64,000 nt of DNA from assembly GCA_016218915.1 (NCBI GenBank), contig JACRCQ010000073.1, forward strand, positions 62,001-126,000, given 5' to 3'. The notes under the pieces are model-generated. The model saw only the letters and a list, made by a program, of their open reading frames with translations, made no database searches and was not told where the DNA came from. This DNA comes from Deltaproteobacteria bacterium. GTDB lineage: Bacteria; Myxococcota_A; Polyangia; Polyangiales; Polyangiaceae. The translations under genes were made by a program, and so were the position numbers. Positions 16,554-25,135 of the stretch are shown one piece after another; the first letter of the stretch is position 1, and every line of letters starts with the position of its first letter.

Positions 16554-17391
16554 GGCTGCCGGGACCGTGGCCGGGATTGCAGTGCGTTGCACGGGAGAAT
16601 CAGCCTGCTTCCTCCAAAGCGCCGCGTCCTGCTTCCTCGAACGCTCGTGTTCTGGAGCCGCGGTTCACTACCACGTAGTGCGAGAGGACGACCAGAGCTG
16701 GACCCTGCTGGAGTCGGGCTCTGGCGTGGCGACCACGCCTCACGAAGAGAATCTGTTCGAGATGGCGCGCATTCGTGTGCCCGCCCAGGTGGAGACCGGT
16801 CGCGAGGGCTGGCTCTGGCTGCACGCTGCAGCGATGCTCAGCCCGCGGGGCTCGTGCGTCATGCTCGTGGGGCGCTCCGGCATCGGCAAGAGCACGTCCG
16901 CTCTCATGCTCGCTCGAGCCGGCTGGAAGCTTCTGGCCGACGACCGCGTTCTGTTCGACCCCATTTCGCGCTCCGTTCTGGGAATGAACTGGGCGATCCG
17001 GATGGACGGCCCTCCGCACGAGCTGTCCTTCCTGCGCGAGGAAGGCTTTGCGGTCCACGAAGACCGATGGATCGGCGAAGAAGTCCAGCGGTGTGCCTCG
17101 CTGGTGGTTCCACCCCGAAGCTGCCTCGCGCTTCCCCCGGGGCCAATGCCAGTCTCCGCATGTCTGGTGCTGGAGCGCTGCTCCGCAGGCGTGGAGCGCC
17201 GCACGGTCGGCGAGATGCTGCCGCTGCTCTGGCCGCAGCGAATCGCGCGTAGCGACGGGACCGACCCGAGCTCTCCCGCGGGGCTGGCTGCGGCACTCTC
17301 GTCCATTCCCATGGGTGTGCTGTCGACCCGGCGCGCGCGCGAGGTCGTCGGCGCACTGGAGAGCTGGCTCGAAGGGATGGAGCCGCGATGA
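16543..17391 (+). CDS. HPr-kinase-related protein (peptide or small-molecule kinase)
   Basis: A 282-residue P-loop kinase of the HPr-kinase C-domain type. Walker A is GRSGIGKST at residues 110-118, preceded by WLHAAAMLS and followed by GWKLLADDRVLF, where the DD pair matches the conserved acidic site of HprK relatives. It lacks the N-terminal HprK domain, so it is not a true carbon-repression kinase. Known relatives act with PqqD-like and nucleotidyltransferase proteins (HPr-rel-A type systems) or phosphorylate the C-terminal Ser of some lasso peptides such as paeninodin. The start is TTG 16543, overlapping the PqqD-like stop by 11 nt; the stop overlaps the next ATG as ATGA. Here it could phosphorylate the operon's small peptide; that is inference. 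Confidence 0.85.
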   Translation: MSPEAAGTVAGIAVRCTGESACFLQSAASCFLERSCSGAAVHYHVVREDDQSWTLLESGSGVATTPHEENLFEMARIRVPAQVETGREGWLWLHAAAMLSPRGSCVMLVGRSGIGKSTSALMLARAGWKLLADDRVLFDPISRSVLGMNWAIRMDGPPHELSFLREEGFAVHEDRWIGEEVQRCASLVVPPRSCLALPPGPMPVSACLVLERCSAGVERRTVGEMLPLLWPQRIARSDGTDPSSPAGLAAALSSIPMGVLSTRRAREVVGALESWLEGMEPR

Positions 17392-18593
17392 GCCATCCGG
17401 CTCTCAACCACGCCCGGCTAAGCCCCGCGCAGCGGGCGTTGGCCGAGGTCGTCGGCGACTTCGCCTCGCCCGCCCAGCGAGATGCGACCCTGCGAGGCTG
17501 GGCAGGCTCGAGCGAGCTGATGCAGCTCGCGTTGCGGCAGCACCTCGCAGGGAGGTTTGCCGATCGGGTGGATCAGGCCTCGGCGCTCTCGCGGTCGGGA
17601 TGGCGGGCGCAGGAAGCGGTGCTCGGGGATGCCCGTTGCGGCTCGCGCATTCGCGTGCTCAAGCGCAGGGCGCAAGCTGGGTTTGCATTGCGCGCTCTCG
17701 CGGATGCCGGCCTGCGAGCCAATCCGCTCAAGGGGCTCGTGCTGGCCGAGCGCTACTACGAAGAAGAGCACCACAGGGAGATGGGGGACCTCGACATACT
17801 CGTTGCGGGGGACTTCGACGCTGGTCTGCGCGCCCTGCTCGCTGCGGGCGCAGCTCATGCCTACGCGGATCCCCACAAGCAGGAGCACGAGCGCAAGGAC
17901 GCGCACCAGGTGGCCCTGACCCTCCCGCTGCCTGCGAGCATGATCCTCGAGCTGCACTGGCGGTTGTACGCTGACATGCGCGCATCGGCAGTGCAGGACA
18001 TTGCTGCGCATGCCGTCTCCGGCTCTTGCGCCGGCGCACCGGCCTGGCTCCCGGCGCACGAGCACCATCTGGTGCTGTGCGCGCACCATGTGGTGACGTC
18101 GATCTCCCCGGAACCTCCGTGTGAGCTTCGCTGGTGGCTCGATCTCGACCAGATGGTGCGGGCCGGGGCGACCGACTGGGATCGGTGGGCACGGGTCGCG
18201 ATCGCCTGGGGGATTCCCATGACCGCGGCGTTGGGCCTGATCGGGGCGGTGCAACTGTTCGGCTCTCCGGTGCCGGAGCGGGTCTGGAGCGAGATCGAGC
18301 GCGCCATGGTGCCCATGGAGCGCAGGGTGCTGCGGCTCGCGCTGCGCGAAGGCGCGTACGACCTGAATCGCGACGTCGTCATGGCAGCGCTCTGGCTCAA
18401 TCGCACCCAGGGGCATCGCACCCGATCCGTGGCGAGGCTCGCGATCACTCCGAGGATCGCCGCGAAGTACCGCAAGGATCTGGCTCGTCTCCCGGTCGCC
18501 GCCGCTGCCGGGTATCTCACCCTGCAGCGGATCGTGCGCATCGCCCGCGCTGGCGCTGCGCATCTCAAGCTGTGGCTGGAGAGGGAGGAGTAG
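17388..18593 (+). CDS. Nucleotidyltransferase of the NTP_transf_5 type
   Basis: A 401-residue protein with the pattern of the putative nucleotidyltransferase family often found beside PqqD-like and HPr-kinase-like genes. The diagnostic segment is PLKGLVLAERYY at about 113-124 and REMGDLDILV at 130-139, giving the conserved Lys-Gly, Arg130 and DxD (Asp134, Asp136) for metal-nucleotide binding. The middle section (LELHWRLY, HEHHLVLCAHHVV, LRWWLDLDQMV) and the helical C-terminus match the family. These enzymes are presumed to transfer a nucleotide to a peptide or sugar, but activity is not established. ATG overlaps the kinase stop. It is the last gene of the operon and converges on the pyrophosphatase gene with a gap of only 6 nt. 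Confidence 0.85.
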   Translation: MSHPALNHARLSPAQRALAEVVGDFASPAQRDATLRGWAGSSELMQLALRQHLAGRFADRVDQASALSRSGWRAQEAVLGDARCGSRIRVLKRRAQAGFALRALADAGLRANPLKGLVLAERYYEEEHHREMGDLDILVAGDFDAGLRALLAAGAAHAYADPHKQEHERKDAHQVALTLPLPASMILELHWRLYADMRASAVQDIAAHAVSGSCAGAPAWLPAHEHHLVLCAHHVVTSISPEPPCELRWWLDLDQMVRAGATDWDRWARVAIAWGIPMTAALGLIGAVQLFGSPVPERVWSEIERAMVPMERRVLRLALREGAYDLNRDVVMAALWLNRTQGHRTRSVARLAITPRIAAKYRKDLARLPVAAAAGYLTLQRIVRIARAGAAHLKLWLEREE

Positions 18594-18599
18594 AGCCCT

Positions 18600-19955
18600 T
18601 CAGTCGGGCGAGAGCGCTGAGAGCAGGGCAGGCACGAGCTGCGTTTTTCGGGACACCACTGCCCCGACATCCCACAGCCCGTCCGAGGCCCGGTGATAGG
18701 GGAGCTTGCTCAACAATCGCTTCTCCCCGATCGCCATCAAGCGGCTCACGCCCCGGACCGGGTCGGTCAGCAGCAGCAGTGCGATCGAAGCGGAGCGATT
18801 CGCTCTCAGCCGCTCGAGGGCTTCGGTCAAGTCCGCTATGCGGCTGTCGACCTCGATCAACGCGCGCACTTCCGCCTGGGCCACCACCAGGTGACCCGCC
18901 GAGCAGTCGTATTCCTTGAAGTCCTCTTCCACGATCTCCTGACCGGATCGCCGCCCCAGCCCCGTTCCAGCGGCGACCACCTCCAGGCCGAACGCTTCGA
19001 TGTCGCGGATGCATGCGCAGGCCGCGAGCCTCGACGCGGCTTCCTTGTCCCGTGAAGTCGTCGTGGGCGACCGGAATGCCAGCGTGTCCGACAACACGGC
19101 CGAAAGCAGTCCGCCTGCAAGAGGGGCAGGCATCTTCCATCCGCGATGCCTCCACCTCTCCTCCACCAACGTGGCCGTGCTTCCCACGATGTCGACCGAG
19201 AACGGGATCGGCACGAGCGTTCCCGGATTGCCGAGGCGATGATGGTCGAGCACCTCCACGATCTCGGCTTGCTCCGCGCCTGCGACCGATTGTCCGATCT
19301 CGTTGTGATCCACCAGCACCAGCCGCATCCGCGGCGGCGCGAGGATTGCAGAACGCGACACCAATCCCACGTACCGTCCGGCCGCGTCCACCACGAGGAA
19401 GTCGTCCGGATCCACCCGCACGATCTCGGACCTTCGATCGCTCAGCCTCTCGTCAGCGCCGAACAACACCAAGGGTGCTGCCCAATCGTCGTGAGATGCC
19501 ATGACCGGCTCCGAAGCCCGCGAGGCGCCTTCGCGGATGGCGTCCAGGCTGCCTGGCTTCCCGGCTCGCGCGCCGGCATGGCCCAGGATGTGAACGCAGG
19601 CGCGTGCATCCACGAGCGCCAGAGGTCGCCCCGATGCCTCCACGATGGGAACCGCCCTGCTTCCACTCGCGATCCGTTCGATCACTTCGGCGAGCGAGAT
19701 CGATGGCGGCTGCCCGGGTTCCTCCCGAGTGATCGTGCGAAAGCTCGGCGCCGCATCGGCCAGCAACTCTGGCGGCTCGAGCCGAAATCGCTCCAGCACC
19801 CACGCGCTTTGCTCGTCGAGCGGCCCGCTCCTTGCTGCGGTTGCCTGCTTGCCCCCTTCTCGAAGGAGCCACGCGTACCCGAGCGCTGCGGCAATCGAGT
19901 CGAGATCAGGCCGCCTGTGCCCCACCACCACGAGATCTTCCGCTGAAGACGTCAT
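18600..19955 (-). CDS. CBS-domain manganese-dependent inorganic pyrophosphatase
   Basis: Family II pyrophosphatase of the DHH superfamily that splits pyrophosphate to two phosphates in the cytoplasm. Motif 1 is GHRRPDLDSIAAALGYA (His13, Asp17, Asp19), motif 2 VLVDHNE and motif 3 EVLDHHRLG; the C-terminal DHHA2-type domain carries the substrate lysine/arginine region. Between motifs 1 and 2 an insertion of about 180 residues holds two CBS units (SISLAEVIERIASGSRAVPI and IVRVDPDDFLVVDAAGRYVG), so activity is probably regulated by adenine nucleotides as in other CBS-pyrophosphatases. The long frame upstream into the Gly-repeat gene is a shadow; ATG 19955 starts just before motif 1. TATCCT (19963-19968, minus strand) lies 7 nt upstream and suggests a leaderless mRNA. 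Confidence 0.9.
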   Translation of the reverse strand: MTSSAEDLVVVGHRRPDLDSIAAALGYAWLLREGGKQATAARSGPLDEQSAWVLERFRLEPPELLADAAPSFRTITREEPGQPPSISLAEVIERIASGSRAVPIVEASGRPLALVDARACVHILGHAGARAGKPGSLDAIREGASRASEPVMASHDDWAAPLVLFGADERLSDRRSEIVRVDPDDFLVVDAAGRYVGLVSRSAILAPPRMRLVLVDHNEIGQSVAGAEQAEIVEVLDHHRLGNPGTLVPIPFSVDIVGSTATLVEERWRHRGWKMPAPLAGGLLSAVLSDTLAFRSPTTTSRDKEAASRLAACACIRDIEAFGLEVVAAGTGLGRRSGQEIVEEDFKEYDCSAGHLVVAQAEVRALIEVDSRIADLTEALERLRANRSASIALLLLTDPVRGVSRLMAIGEKRLLSKLPYHRASDGLWDVGAVVSRKTQLVPALLSALSPD

Positions 19956-19989
19956 GCGGCGAAGGATATCACTCCATGCGCTCGTGCCA

Positions 19990-20018
19990 TTGACTTCACG
20001 GAAGACCTTCTGTTTCAT
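19990..20018 (+). promoter_or_regulatory. Possible promoter of the Gly-repeat lipoprotein gene
   Basis: TTGACT (19990-19995), a 17-nt spacer and TTTCAT (20013-20018), 10 nt before ATG 20029. The -10 match is weak. The region also carries the minus-strand promoter of the pyrophosphatase gene. Confidence 0.35.
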
Positions 20019-20028
20019 GGAAAATGGC

Positions 20029-21315
20029 ATGAGATCCAACCCAAGCTCTCCTTGCCGCTCCGCGCTCCACCTGCCCGGGTTGTTGACGGTCACAGCGCTG
20101 GCGGTGGCTCTGATCGCTTCCTGTTCGCTGAACACCTCCGGCGATCTGGTCGACTTCCCTGCAACCGGCGATGCAGGTCCTGAAACGGGGACCGGTGGAG
20201 CGCACGGTGGCGCGGGCGGGACCTCCGGACAGGGAGGCGCAGGCGGCGCTGGCGGCGTTGCCGGCAAGGGCGGCACCGGTGGTGTCGCAGGCACAGGCGG
20301 CGTTGCAGGCACAGGCGGCGTTGCAGGCACAGGCGGCGTTGCAGGCACAGGCGGCGTTGCAGGCACAGGCGGCGTTGCAGGCACAGGCGGCGTTGCAGGC
20401 ACCGGCGGCGTTGCAGGCACCGGCGGCGTTGCGGGCACAGGCGGCGTTGCAGGCACAGGCGGCGTTGCGGGCACAGGCGGCGTTGCAGGCACAGGCGGCG
20501 TTGCAGGCACCGGCGGCGTTGCGGGCGCAGGCGGCGTTGCAGGCACAGGCGGCGTTGCAGGCACAGGCGGCGTTGCAGGCACAGGCGGCGTTGCAGGCAC
20601 AGGCGGCGTTGCAGGCACAGGCGGTGTTGCGGGAACGGCCGGCTCGGCAGGCACAGGCCCGACTGCCGTGTGCGGCAATCACGTGGTGGAGCCTCCGGAG
20701 GCCTGCGACGACGGGTACACGGATGCATGCGGATCGTGCAATGCGAGCTGCACGGCGCCGGGGTCAGGTTCCCAATGCGGCGACGGAACGGTGTGCCCGG
20801 AGACCGAGGCATGCGATCTCGGAAGTGCCAACGGCTGCGGGCCCTGCAACAGCAGCTGCAGCGGGGCAGGGCCTGCGTGCGTCGCGACGTGCGCCAACGG
20901 CCCGGCGGATCAGACGTTCCAGAACGGGATGGTGGGCTGCAAAGGGCATGTGCTGTTCACGAACCGAGCTACGCTTTGCGGAGCCGGGTCCGTGGTGTGC
21001 GATTCGACCGATTGGGTCGCGAGCTTCGACAACGTGGCGCCGACGCACAACTACTGGGTCAACGACGGCCCGCGCTACTACGATGCTGACGACAACAACG
21101 GAACGAATTGCGTGGCATCGGTGACCCAGAAGTCCGGGTTCTCTGCGTGCAACAGCGCCAACTCGCCCATGCGCGTGTGCGTACCAGGCCACAACGACAC
21201 TGAGGGAAATGGCTGCAACTGGACCAACTGCGGTCTGGATACCACGGATCCGAACGAGTACTTCGGCGGGTGCAACGGCAACAACTACGCCGGCGCCCTG
21301 TGCTGTCTGCCCTGA
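20029..21315 (+). CDS. Lipoprotein with about 20 GGVAGT hexapeptide repeats and a Cys-rich tail
   Basis: A 428-residue probable surface lipoprotein. The signal peptide (about 1-28) ends in the lipobox ALIASC. A Gly/Ala-rich stretch contains about 20 perfect or near-perfect GGVAGT units encoded by an 18-bp tandem repeat. After it comes CGNHVVEPPEACDDGY and CGDGTVCPETEACDLG, the CGDG-x-ExCDDG pattern of Cys-rich repeats common in myxobacterial surface proteins, then a C-terminal domain rich in Asn, Cys and Trp. ATG 20029 is chosen over 20017 because it is the nearer to the signal peptide and sits 10 nt after a possible -10 box; this choice is uncertain. It is divergent from the pyrophosphatase gene. 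The repeat is probably a flexible stalk that lifts the Cys-rich head off the membrane (inference). Confidence 0.78.
   Translation: MRSNPSSPCRSALHLPGLLTVTALAVALIASCSLNTSGDLVDFPATGDAGPETGTGGAHGGAGGTSGQGGAGGAGGVAGKGGTGGVAGTGGVAGTGGVAGTGGVAGTGGVAGTGGVAGTGGVAGTGGVAGTGGVAGTGGVAGTGGVAGTGGVAGTGGVAGTGGVAGAGGVAGTGGVAGTGGVAGTGGVAGTGGVAGTGGVAGTAGSAGTGPTAVCGNHVVEPPEACDDGYTDACGSCNASCTAPGSGSQCGDGTVCPETEACDLGSANGCGPCNSSCSGAGPACVATCANGPADQTFQNGMVGCKGHVLFTNRATLCGAGSVVCDSTDWVASFDNVAPTHNYWVNDGPRYYDADDNNGTNCVASVTQKSGFSACNSANSPMRVCVPGHNDTEGNGCNWTNCGLDTTDPNEYFGGCNGNNYAGALCCLP
20281..20640. repeat. 18-bp tandem repeat, about 20 copies
   Basis: Unit GGCACAGGCGGCGTTGCA repeated head to tail for about 360 bases, with a few variants (ACC for ACA, GCGGGC for GCAGGC, one GCGCAGGC unit). 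The unit is a whole number of codons, so copy-number change alters protein length without a frameshift. Confidence 0.95.
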
Positions 21316-21327
21316 AGCCCACTGCAG

Positions 21328-23001
21328 CTATCTAGGCCAGCCCACGATCATCACGACCGCGATCATGTTGTCCGGGCCTTCTGGCTTGGAGCCCTGGGCG
21401 ATCCCCAAACCGATGTATCTCGCCTTGGGGTCGAATGCGGTCTGGTTCGCATTGGCTTCTGCGAGGGTTGCCACTGACACGAAGTAGCTCTCTGCCCCGC
21501 CGATGCGTTGCCAAGGTCCTGCCCCGGTCTTGGAGAGCTTCTCCAGCTCGGCAGATACCACGTCGAGCACCTGCTCCTTGGTCACTTTCGGATTCTGGAA
21601 GTAGAGCGCAGCGCCCCTGGCTGCCGCGGCATCCATCGACGGCTCTCGCACGAGCTCGACCCTGGACTGCTGGCGGCGCGTGGCGTTGATCATCGCGAGC
21701 AGGTCTGCAGGCGCTTTGCCCACGTCGATCGGCTGGGCAAGCCTGGCGAACAGCTGCGTCGCATAGAAGTCGAACCGATCGTCGCGGGGCTTGAGGATCA
21801 CGCCGACCCCGACATGGGTCAGCTTCGCGTTGAGCATGTTTCCCCGATGGCCTGGGCTGTCGAGCAGCGCACGATGCACATCGCTCGCCGATCGCCCCAC
21901 TCCCACGTTCTCGGCCACGATGGAGAACCGCATCCCGGCACTTCTGACTCTCGAAGCAGGATCCCCGGTCGTTGGCGACACGTGACCGAAGAAGCCATGC
22001 TCGGCCATGTCGCGGCTGTGGGCTTCTGCCACACGAGCCAAACCGGGATGGGGGCTCAGCGCTGGAAGCCCTGCATCCTTTCGCGCTCCGTTCAGCAGCT
22101 CCATGAGCCGGCTGGTCGCCGCTTCCGCCGTAGCTTCCGCGGCAGCCTCGTTGGACTGGGAGCCGCGCTGCACCGCGATGGTGGCAGGCGGCTGCGTGCC
22201 TGCGTACACGGGGAAGTTCGCCAGAACCGTCAGCCCCCACGGCCCGGCTCCGAGGATCTCGATCCTCCAGGTGCCAGGAGCTGCGAGCGTCAAGTTCGTC
22301 TGGAAAGCCCCGCCCTGTCCCTGCGCCGCTTCCGTGACCTTCCCATCCGGTGAGGTGACCACAACCTCGTGCTTCTTGAAGACCCCGTCCACCCTTCCGC
22401 GGATCGACAGCGTCCGTCCAGCCGGGACGCTGCGAGGAATGGGCTCGAGCTCGATCAACGACGAGCAGATCACGACCACGCTCACGGGCAATCCTGCGCG
22501 CATGATGCTGGCGACGCCGAACCGGTTGTAGACGATGTTGGCCGGCATGGAGGCCATCGCCTGGACCATGTACTGCTCGCGTTCCTGCACGGTCCCGCCG
22601 GCCAGGGTCATGATCACGGGCGCGTCTTCGGCGATCCCGAGATGGCGCGCACCGAAGTCGAATATGGCCTGGGGAGGCGGCGCGCCTTTGTCGTCGACCA
22701 GCCCTGCCACCCACGCGCCAAGCGCTGCGAGCCTTCCATCTCCCTGCATCTTCGAACCGTGCGCTTGCGCGTTGTCGATCAGAGTCTTGGCAAGACGTTC
22801 CGAATCAGGACCGCCACGGGTCGGCTCGGACGTGGGACCCGTCCCGTACTGCTGGGCTGCCTCCGGCGGCGCCGGGTACACGATCATCGTGGCGTTGGAG
22901 ACAGCAGGCTGATCCGTGCGAGGGGCCACGGTGACAGGGGCGGGGTGCACAGCGCAGCTCGCGAGCAGCACTGCGGCAGCAACGATCCAGGAACCTCGCA
23001 T
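21328..23001 (-). CDS. CAP/SCP-domain lipoprotein
   Basis: A 557-residue exported protein. The signal ends AAVLLASC (lipobox). The N-terminal half (about 30-290) is beta-rich with no family I recognise. The CAP (cysteine-rich secretory/SCP-like) domain spans about 315-425: LMELLNGARKDAGLPALSP, AEAHSRDMAEHGFFGHVSP, AENVGVG and SPGHRGNML, which contain the His/Glu pairs lining the CAP cavity. A second region (DLLAMINATRRQQSRVELV to the end) looks like a decayed second CAP copy. CAP proteins of bacteria are secreted and bind lipids or peptidoglycan; the role here is unknown. ATG 23001 is chosen over an upstream ATG at 23061 because it directly begins the signal peptide. Confidence 0.82.
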   Translation of the reverse strand: MRGSWIVAAAVLLASCAVHPAPVTVAPRTDQPAVSNATMIVYPAPPEAAQQYGTGPTSEPTRGGPDSERLAKTLIDNAQAHGSKMQGDGRLAALGAWVAGLVDDKGAPPPQAIFDFGARHLGIAEDAPVIMTLAGGTVQEREQYMVQAMASMPANIVYNRFGVASIMRAGLPVSVVVICSSLIELEPIPRSVPAGRTLSIRGRVDGVFKKHEVVVTSPDGKVTEAAQGQGGAFQTNLTLAAPGTWRIEILGAGPWGLTVLANFPVYAGTQPPATIAVQRGSQSNEAAAEATAEAATSRLMELLNGARKDAGLPALSPHPGLARVAEAHSRDMAEHGFFGHVSPTTGDPASRVRSAGMRFSIVAENVGVGRSASDVHRALLDSPGHRGNMLNAKLTHVGVGVILKPRDDRFDFYATQLFARLAQPIDVGKAPADLLAMINATRRQQSRVELVREPSMDAAAARGAALYFQNPKVTKEQVLDVVSAELEKLSKTGAGPWQRIGGAESYFVSVATLAEANANQTAFDPKARYIGLGIAQGSKPEGPDNMIAVVMIVGWPR

Positions 23002-23077
23002 GCCCCGGCTGTGGCACGGCGCCGGGGGTCTGGCAAGCCTGCGGTGAGCGCACGGCGTCATCGCAGGAGGAAGCGGA

Positions 23078-23869
23078 TCAGCGAAGCCTGCAGATCACCG
23101 ATCGGTTCGATCTCTCGGCAGGAGGATCGGTCGCGCTGCGCGACTGACGGTCCTTGAGCATCTTGACCAGCTGCTTGGACTGCTCGCAGCTCTTGGAAGC
23201 GGGGGCGGCCTTGCACGCCTTGGCGGATGCCTTCTCCTGGTCGCGGATCTCCCCTTCGAGCCACTTCTTGGCAGCTTCCTGGGCCTGCTGATCGGACTGC
23301 TGCTGTGCAGCCTGCTGACGAGCGAGCGCTGCCTGGCATGACTCGTCGTCCTTGTATCCGCTGAGATAGCGACGTCGCACCCGGATCGATTGCAGGTCCT
23401 CTTTCGACGCATTGGCGAGCCGCAGCAGCAGCTCCACGCTGTCGAGGTGCTCGACCTGCACGAGCGCGAGGCGGGTCGTGGCTTCAGGCTCGGCCATCGC
23501 GTCGCTCGAGCAGGGACGCACGGGCTTTGCGATCAGATCGACGCCGCCGGGATTGGCCATTTGCATGTCGGAGCGGACGAGCTGCTCGCACACGGCGAGC
23601 GCCTGCTTGCGAGGTCCTTGGACCTCGATGTCCACGAAAGTGCCTGGAGGGCCGCTGGAGGACCCGATGCTGAAGCGCGCCTGGATGATTGCGGGATCGT
23701 TGCGCTCAGCCTCCAGGGAAGCAGCCGCCGCATGGGTGCCGCTGTCGTCGGCCGCCGCCACCTCTTGCGGGCCAAGGGGTGCCGGCTCCGGCATCAGCAG
23801 GGCGCACGACAACCCGATCGCACAGCAACAAGCGAGCAGGGCAGATCCGGCCTTCGACGTATTCATCAT
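23078..23869 (-). CDS. Lipoprotein of unknown function, Gln/Ala-rich coiled coil
   Basis: A 263-residue exported protein starting MMNTSKAGSALLACCCAIGLSC, a lipoprotein signal. The middle holds a small beta domain with FVDIEVQGPRKQALAVCEQL, then a helical region rich in Gln, Ala and Lys (AALARQQAAQQQSDQQ and on to about 240) that should form a coiled coil. I recognise no family. The ATG lies only 2 nt after the stop codon of the upstream membrane protein gene, so the two are translated from one mRNA. Confidence 0.75.
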   Translation of the reverse strand: MMNTSKAGSALLACCCAIGLSCALLMPEPAPLGPQEVAAADDSGTHAAAASLEAERNDPAIIQARFSIGSSSGPPGTFVDIEVQGPRKQALAVCEQLVRSDMQMANPGGVDLIAKPVRPCSSDAMAEPEATTRLALVQVEHLDSVELLLRLANASKEDLQSIRVRRRYLSGYKDDESCQAALARQQAAQQQSDQQAQEAAKKWLEGEIRDQEKASAKACKAAPASKSCEQSKQLVKMLKDRQSRSATDPPAERSNRSVICRLR

Positions 23870-23871
23870 GC

Positions 23872-25020
23872 CTACTCCGTGACCGTGAAGGTCACTCGTC
23901 CCACCAGCTGACCGTCCTGCGTTTCGACGTCGATCATCCAGAGCCCACCGAGCTTCTTGGGGAGCTCCTTTTCGACGAGGCCGGAGCGCAAACGGACCAA
24001 GCCCTGCGGCCCGGTCACGCGCGTCGTCTCTTGGGCATAGGTCTGCACGACGCTTCCGTCGTGCCGCCAGACGTGGTGAAGGCGATCGCCGACTCCGCCG
24101 GGCACGACCACGTCGGTTACGGCCATCAGCTGCTTGATCACGGAGCCGTGCAGCGACTTGACCTCCATCGCGAGGCGTCCATCGGCGAGCACCTGGGGTC
24201 CCACGGCTCCCTTGGCCAGGTGCATCGGCACGGGCGGAATCAGGGTACGAGCAGCATAGCCGGCGCCTACGCCCGCGCCCACGCACACCACGAGCAGCGC
24301 CACGAGCAGCTTGCTCTTGAGGGCTGCTGCGGGCATGTGGATCATCCAGAACGCGACGGCCGTGACCGCCGCGGCTGTCATAAGCGCGTAGATCGTGCGG
24401 ATGTCCGGCACGATGGCCGGGAGCACCAGGTTCATGCAGCCGAACAGGGTGACCGAGTAGAAGATCGACGCCACGACCTTGGACCTCATCAGGACGTTGT
24501 CGAACACGAGGTCGAGCGTGGAGACGATCGCACAGACGCCGAGCAGCGCCACGAATCCGATGTTCGGGGAATCGATGGTCGCTGACTTCCAGTAGAACGG
24601 CAGCAGGAAGAAGAGCATCCCCTGGTAGAGGTTCTTCATGACGTAGGTCATCACCAGGAAACGCAGCCGTGCGCCGGACTCTGCGGTGGCGAAGCGTTGC
24701 TCGCGCTCGCCCGAGCCGAAGAAGCGGAAGAAGAGCACGATCAGCAGCCACACGGCGCCCAGCGAAGCCATCAGCCACCGTGCGTGGGCGAAGCCCTTCT
24801 GAGCGAACAGCACGACGAACACGCCGAGCGCGAGCGCGTAGCTCGTGTGCACCCACCAGAGCTTGTGCGCGTGACGCTTCAAGAACTTCCTGAGCGGTGC
24901 GTTCTCCGAAAGGAAGTACAGCGGTCCACCTTCGGTCCCCGAAGAACCTGCTGCGTCCTTTCGCCCATCGCGCGTGCGTTGCTTGATCATGATCCCGCGA
25001 GTCGCTTGGCGGCGTGCCAC
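23872..25020 (-). CDS. Polytopic membrane protein with C-terminal DUF2914-like domain
   Basis: A 382-residue inner-membrane protein. A polar N-terminus (1-50) leads to about seven hydrophobic helices between 55 and 270, including WWVHTSYALALGVFVVLFA and KLLVALLVVCVGAGVGAGYA. The final 110 residues form a beta domain (VWRHDGSVVQTY, GGLWMIDVETQDGQLVGRVTF) that matches the DUF2914 pattern seen at the end of DUF5924-type membrane proteins; function unknown. The start is uncertain: GTG 25020 has GGCGGAG directly before it, and ATG 24990 is an alternative that removes ten residues. A lipoprotein gene follows after 2 nt. Confidence 0.75.
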   Translation of the reverse strand: MARRQATRGIMIKQRTRDGRKDAAGSSGTEGGPLYFLSENAPLRKFLKRHAHKLWWVHTSYALALGVFVVLFAQKGFAHARWLMASLGAVWLLIVLFFRFFGSGEREQRFATAESGARLRFLVMTYVMKNLYQGMLFFLLPFYWKSATIDSPNIGFVALLGVCAIVSTLDLVFDNVLMRSKVVASIFYSVTLFGCMNLVLPAIVPDIRTIYALMTAAAVTAVAFWMIHMPAAALKSKLLVALLVVCVGAGVGAGYAARTLIPPVPMHLAKGAVGPQVLADGRLAMEVKSLHGSVIKQLMAVTDVVVPGGVGDRLHHVWRHDGSVVQTYAQETTRVTGPQGLVRLRSGLVEKELPKKLGGLWMIDVETQDGQLVGRVTFTVTE

Positions 25021-25135
25021 CTCCGCCTGCCCATGAAGCTAGCATCGAATCGCGACGGGTGACATCGAGGCGTACCCGGGCACGACCCTGGCCGCCACGT
25101 TGCTTCCAAAGGATCTTTGCGCTAGGAGGCGTCCC

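Noticed and set aside
14880..18593. Lasso-peptide cluster
   Set aside because: No asparagine-synthetase-like cyclase and no B1/B2 protease pair; only the kinase and nucleotidyltransferase recall accessory lasso genes.
20281..20640. CRISPR array
   Set aside because: The 18-bp units are head to tail without spacers and encode GGVAGT in frame.
18600..20678. A 692-residue minus-strand frame across the Gly-repeat gene and the pyrophosphatase gene
   Set aside because: The first 240 codons are the antisense of the 18-bp repeat (Ala/Pro/Thr-rich). The pyrophosphatase proper starts at 19955, just before its first metal motif.
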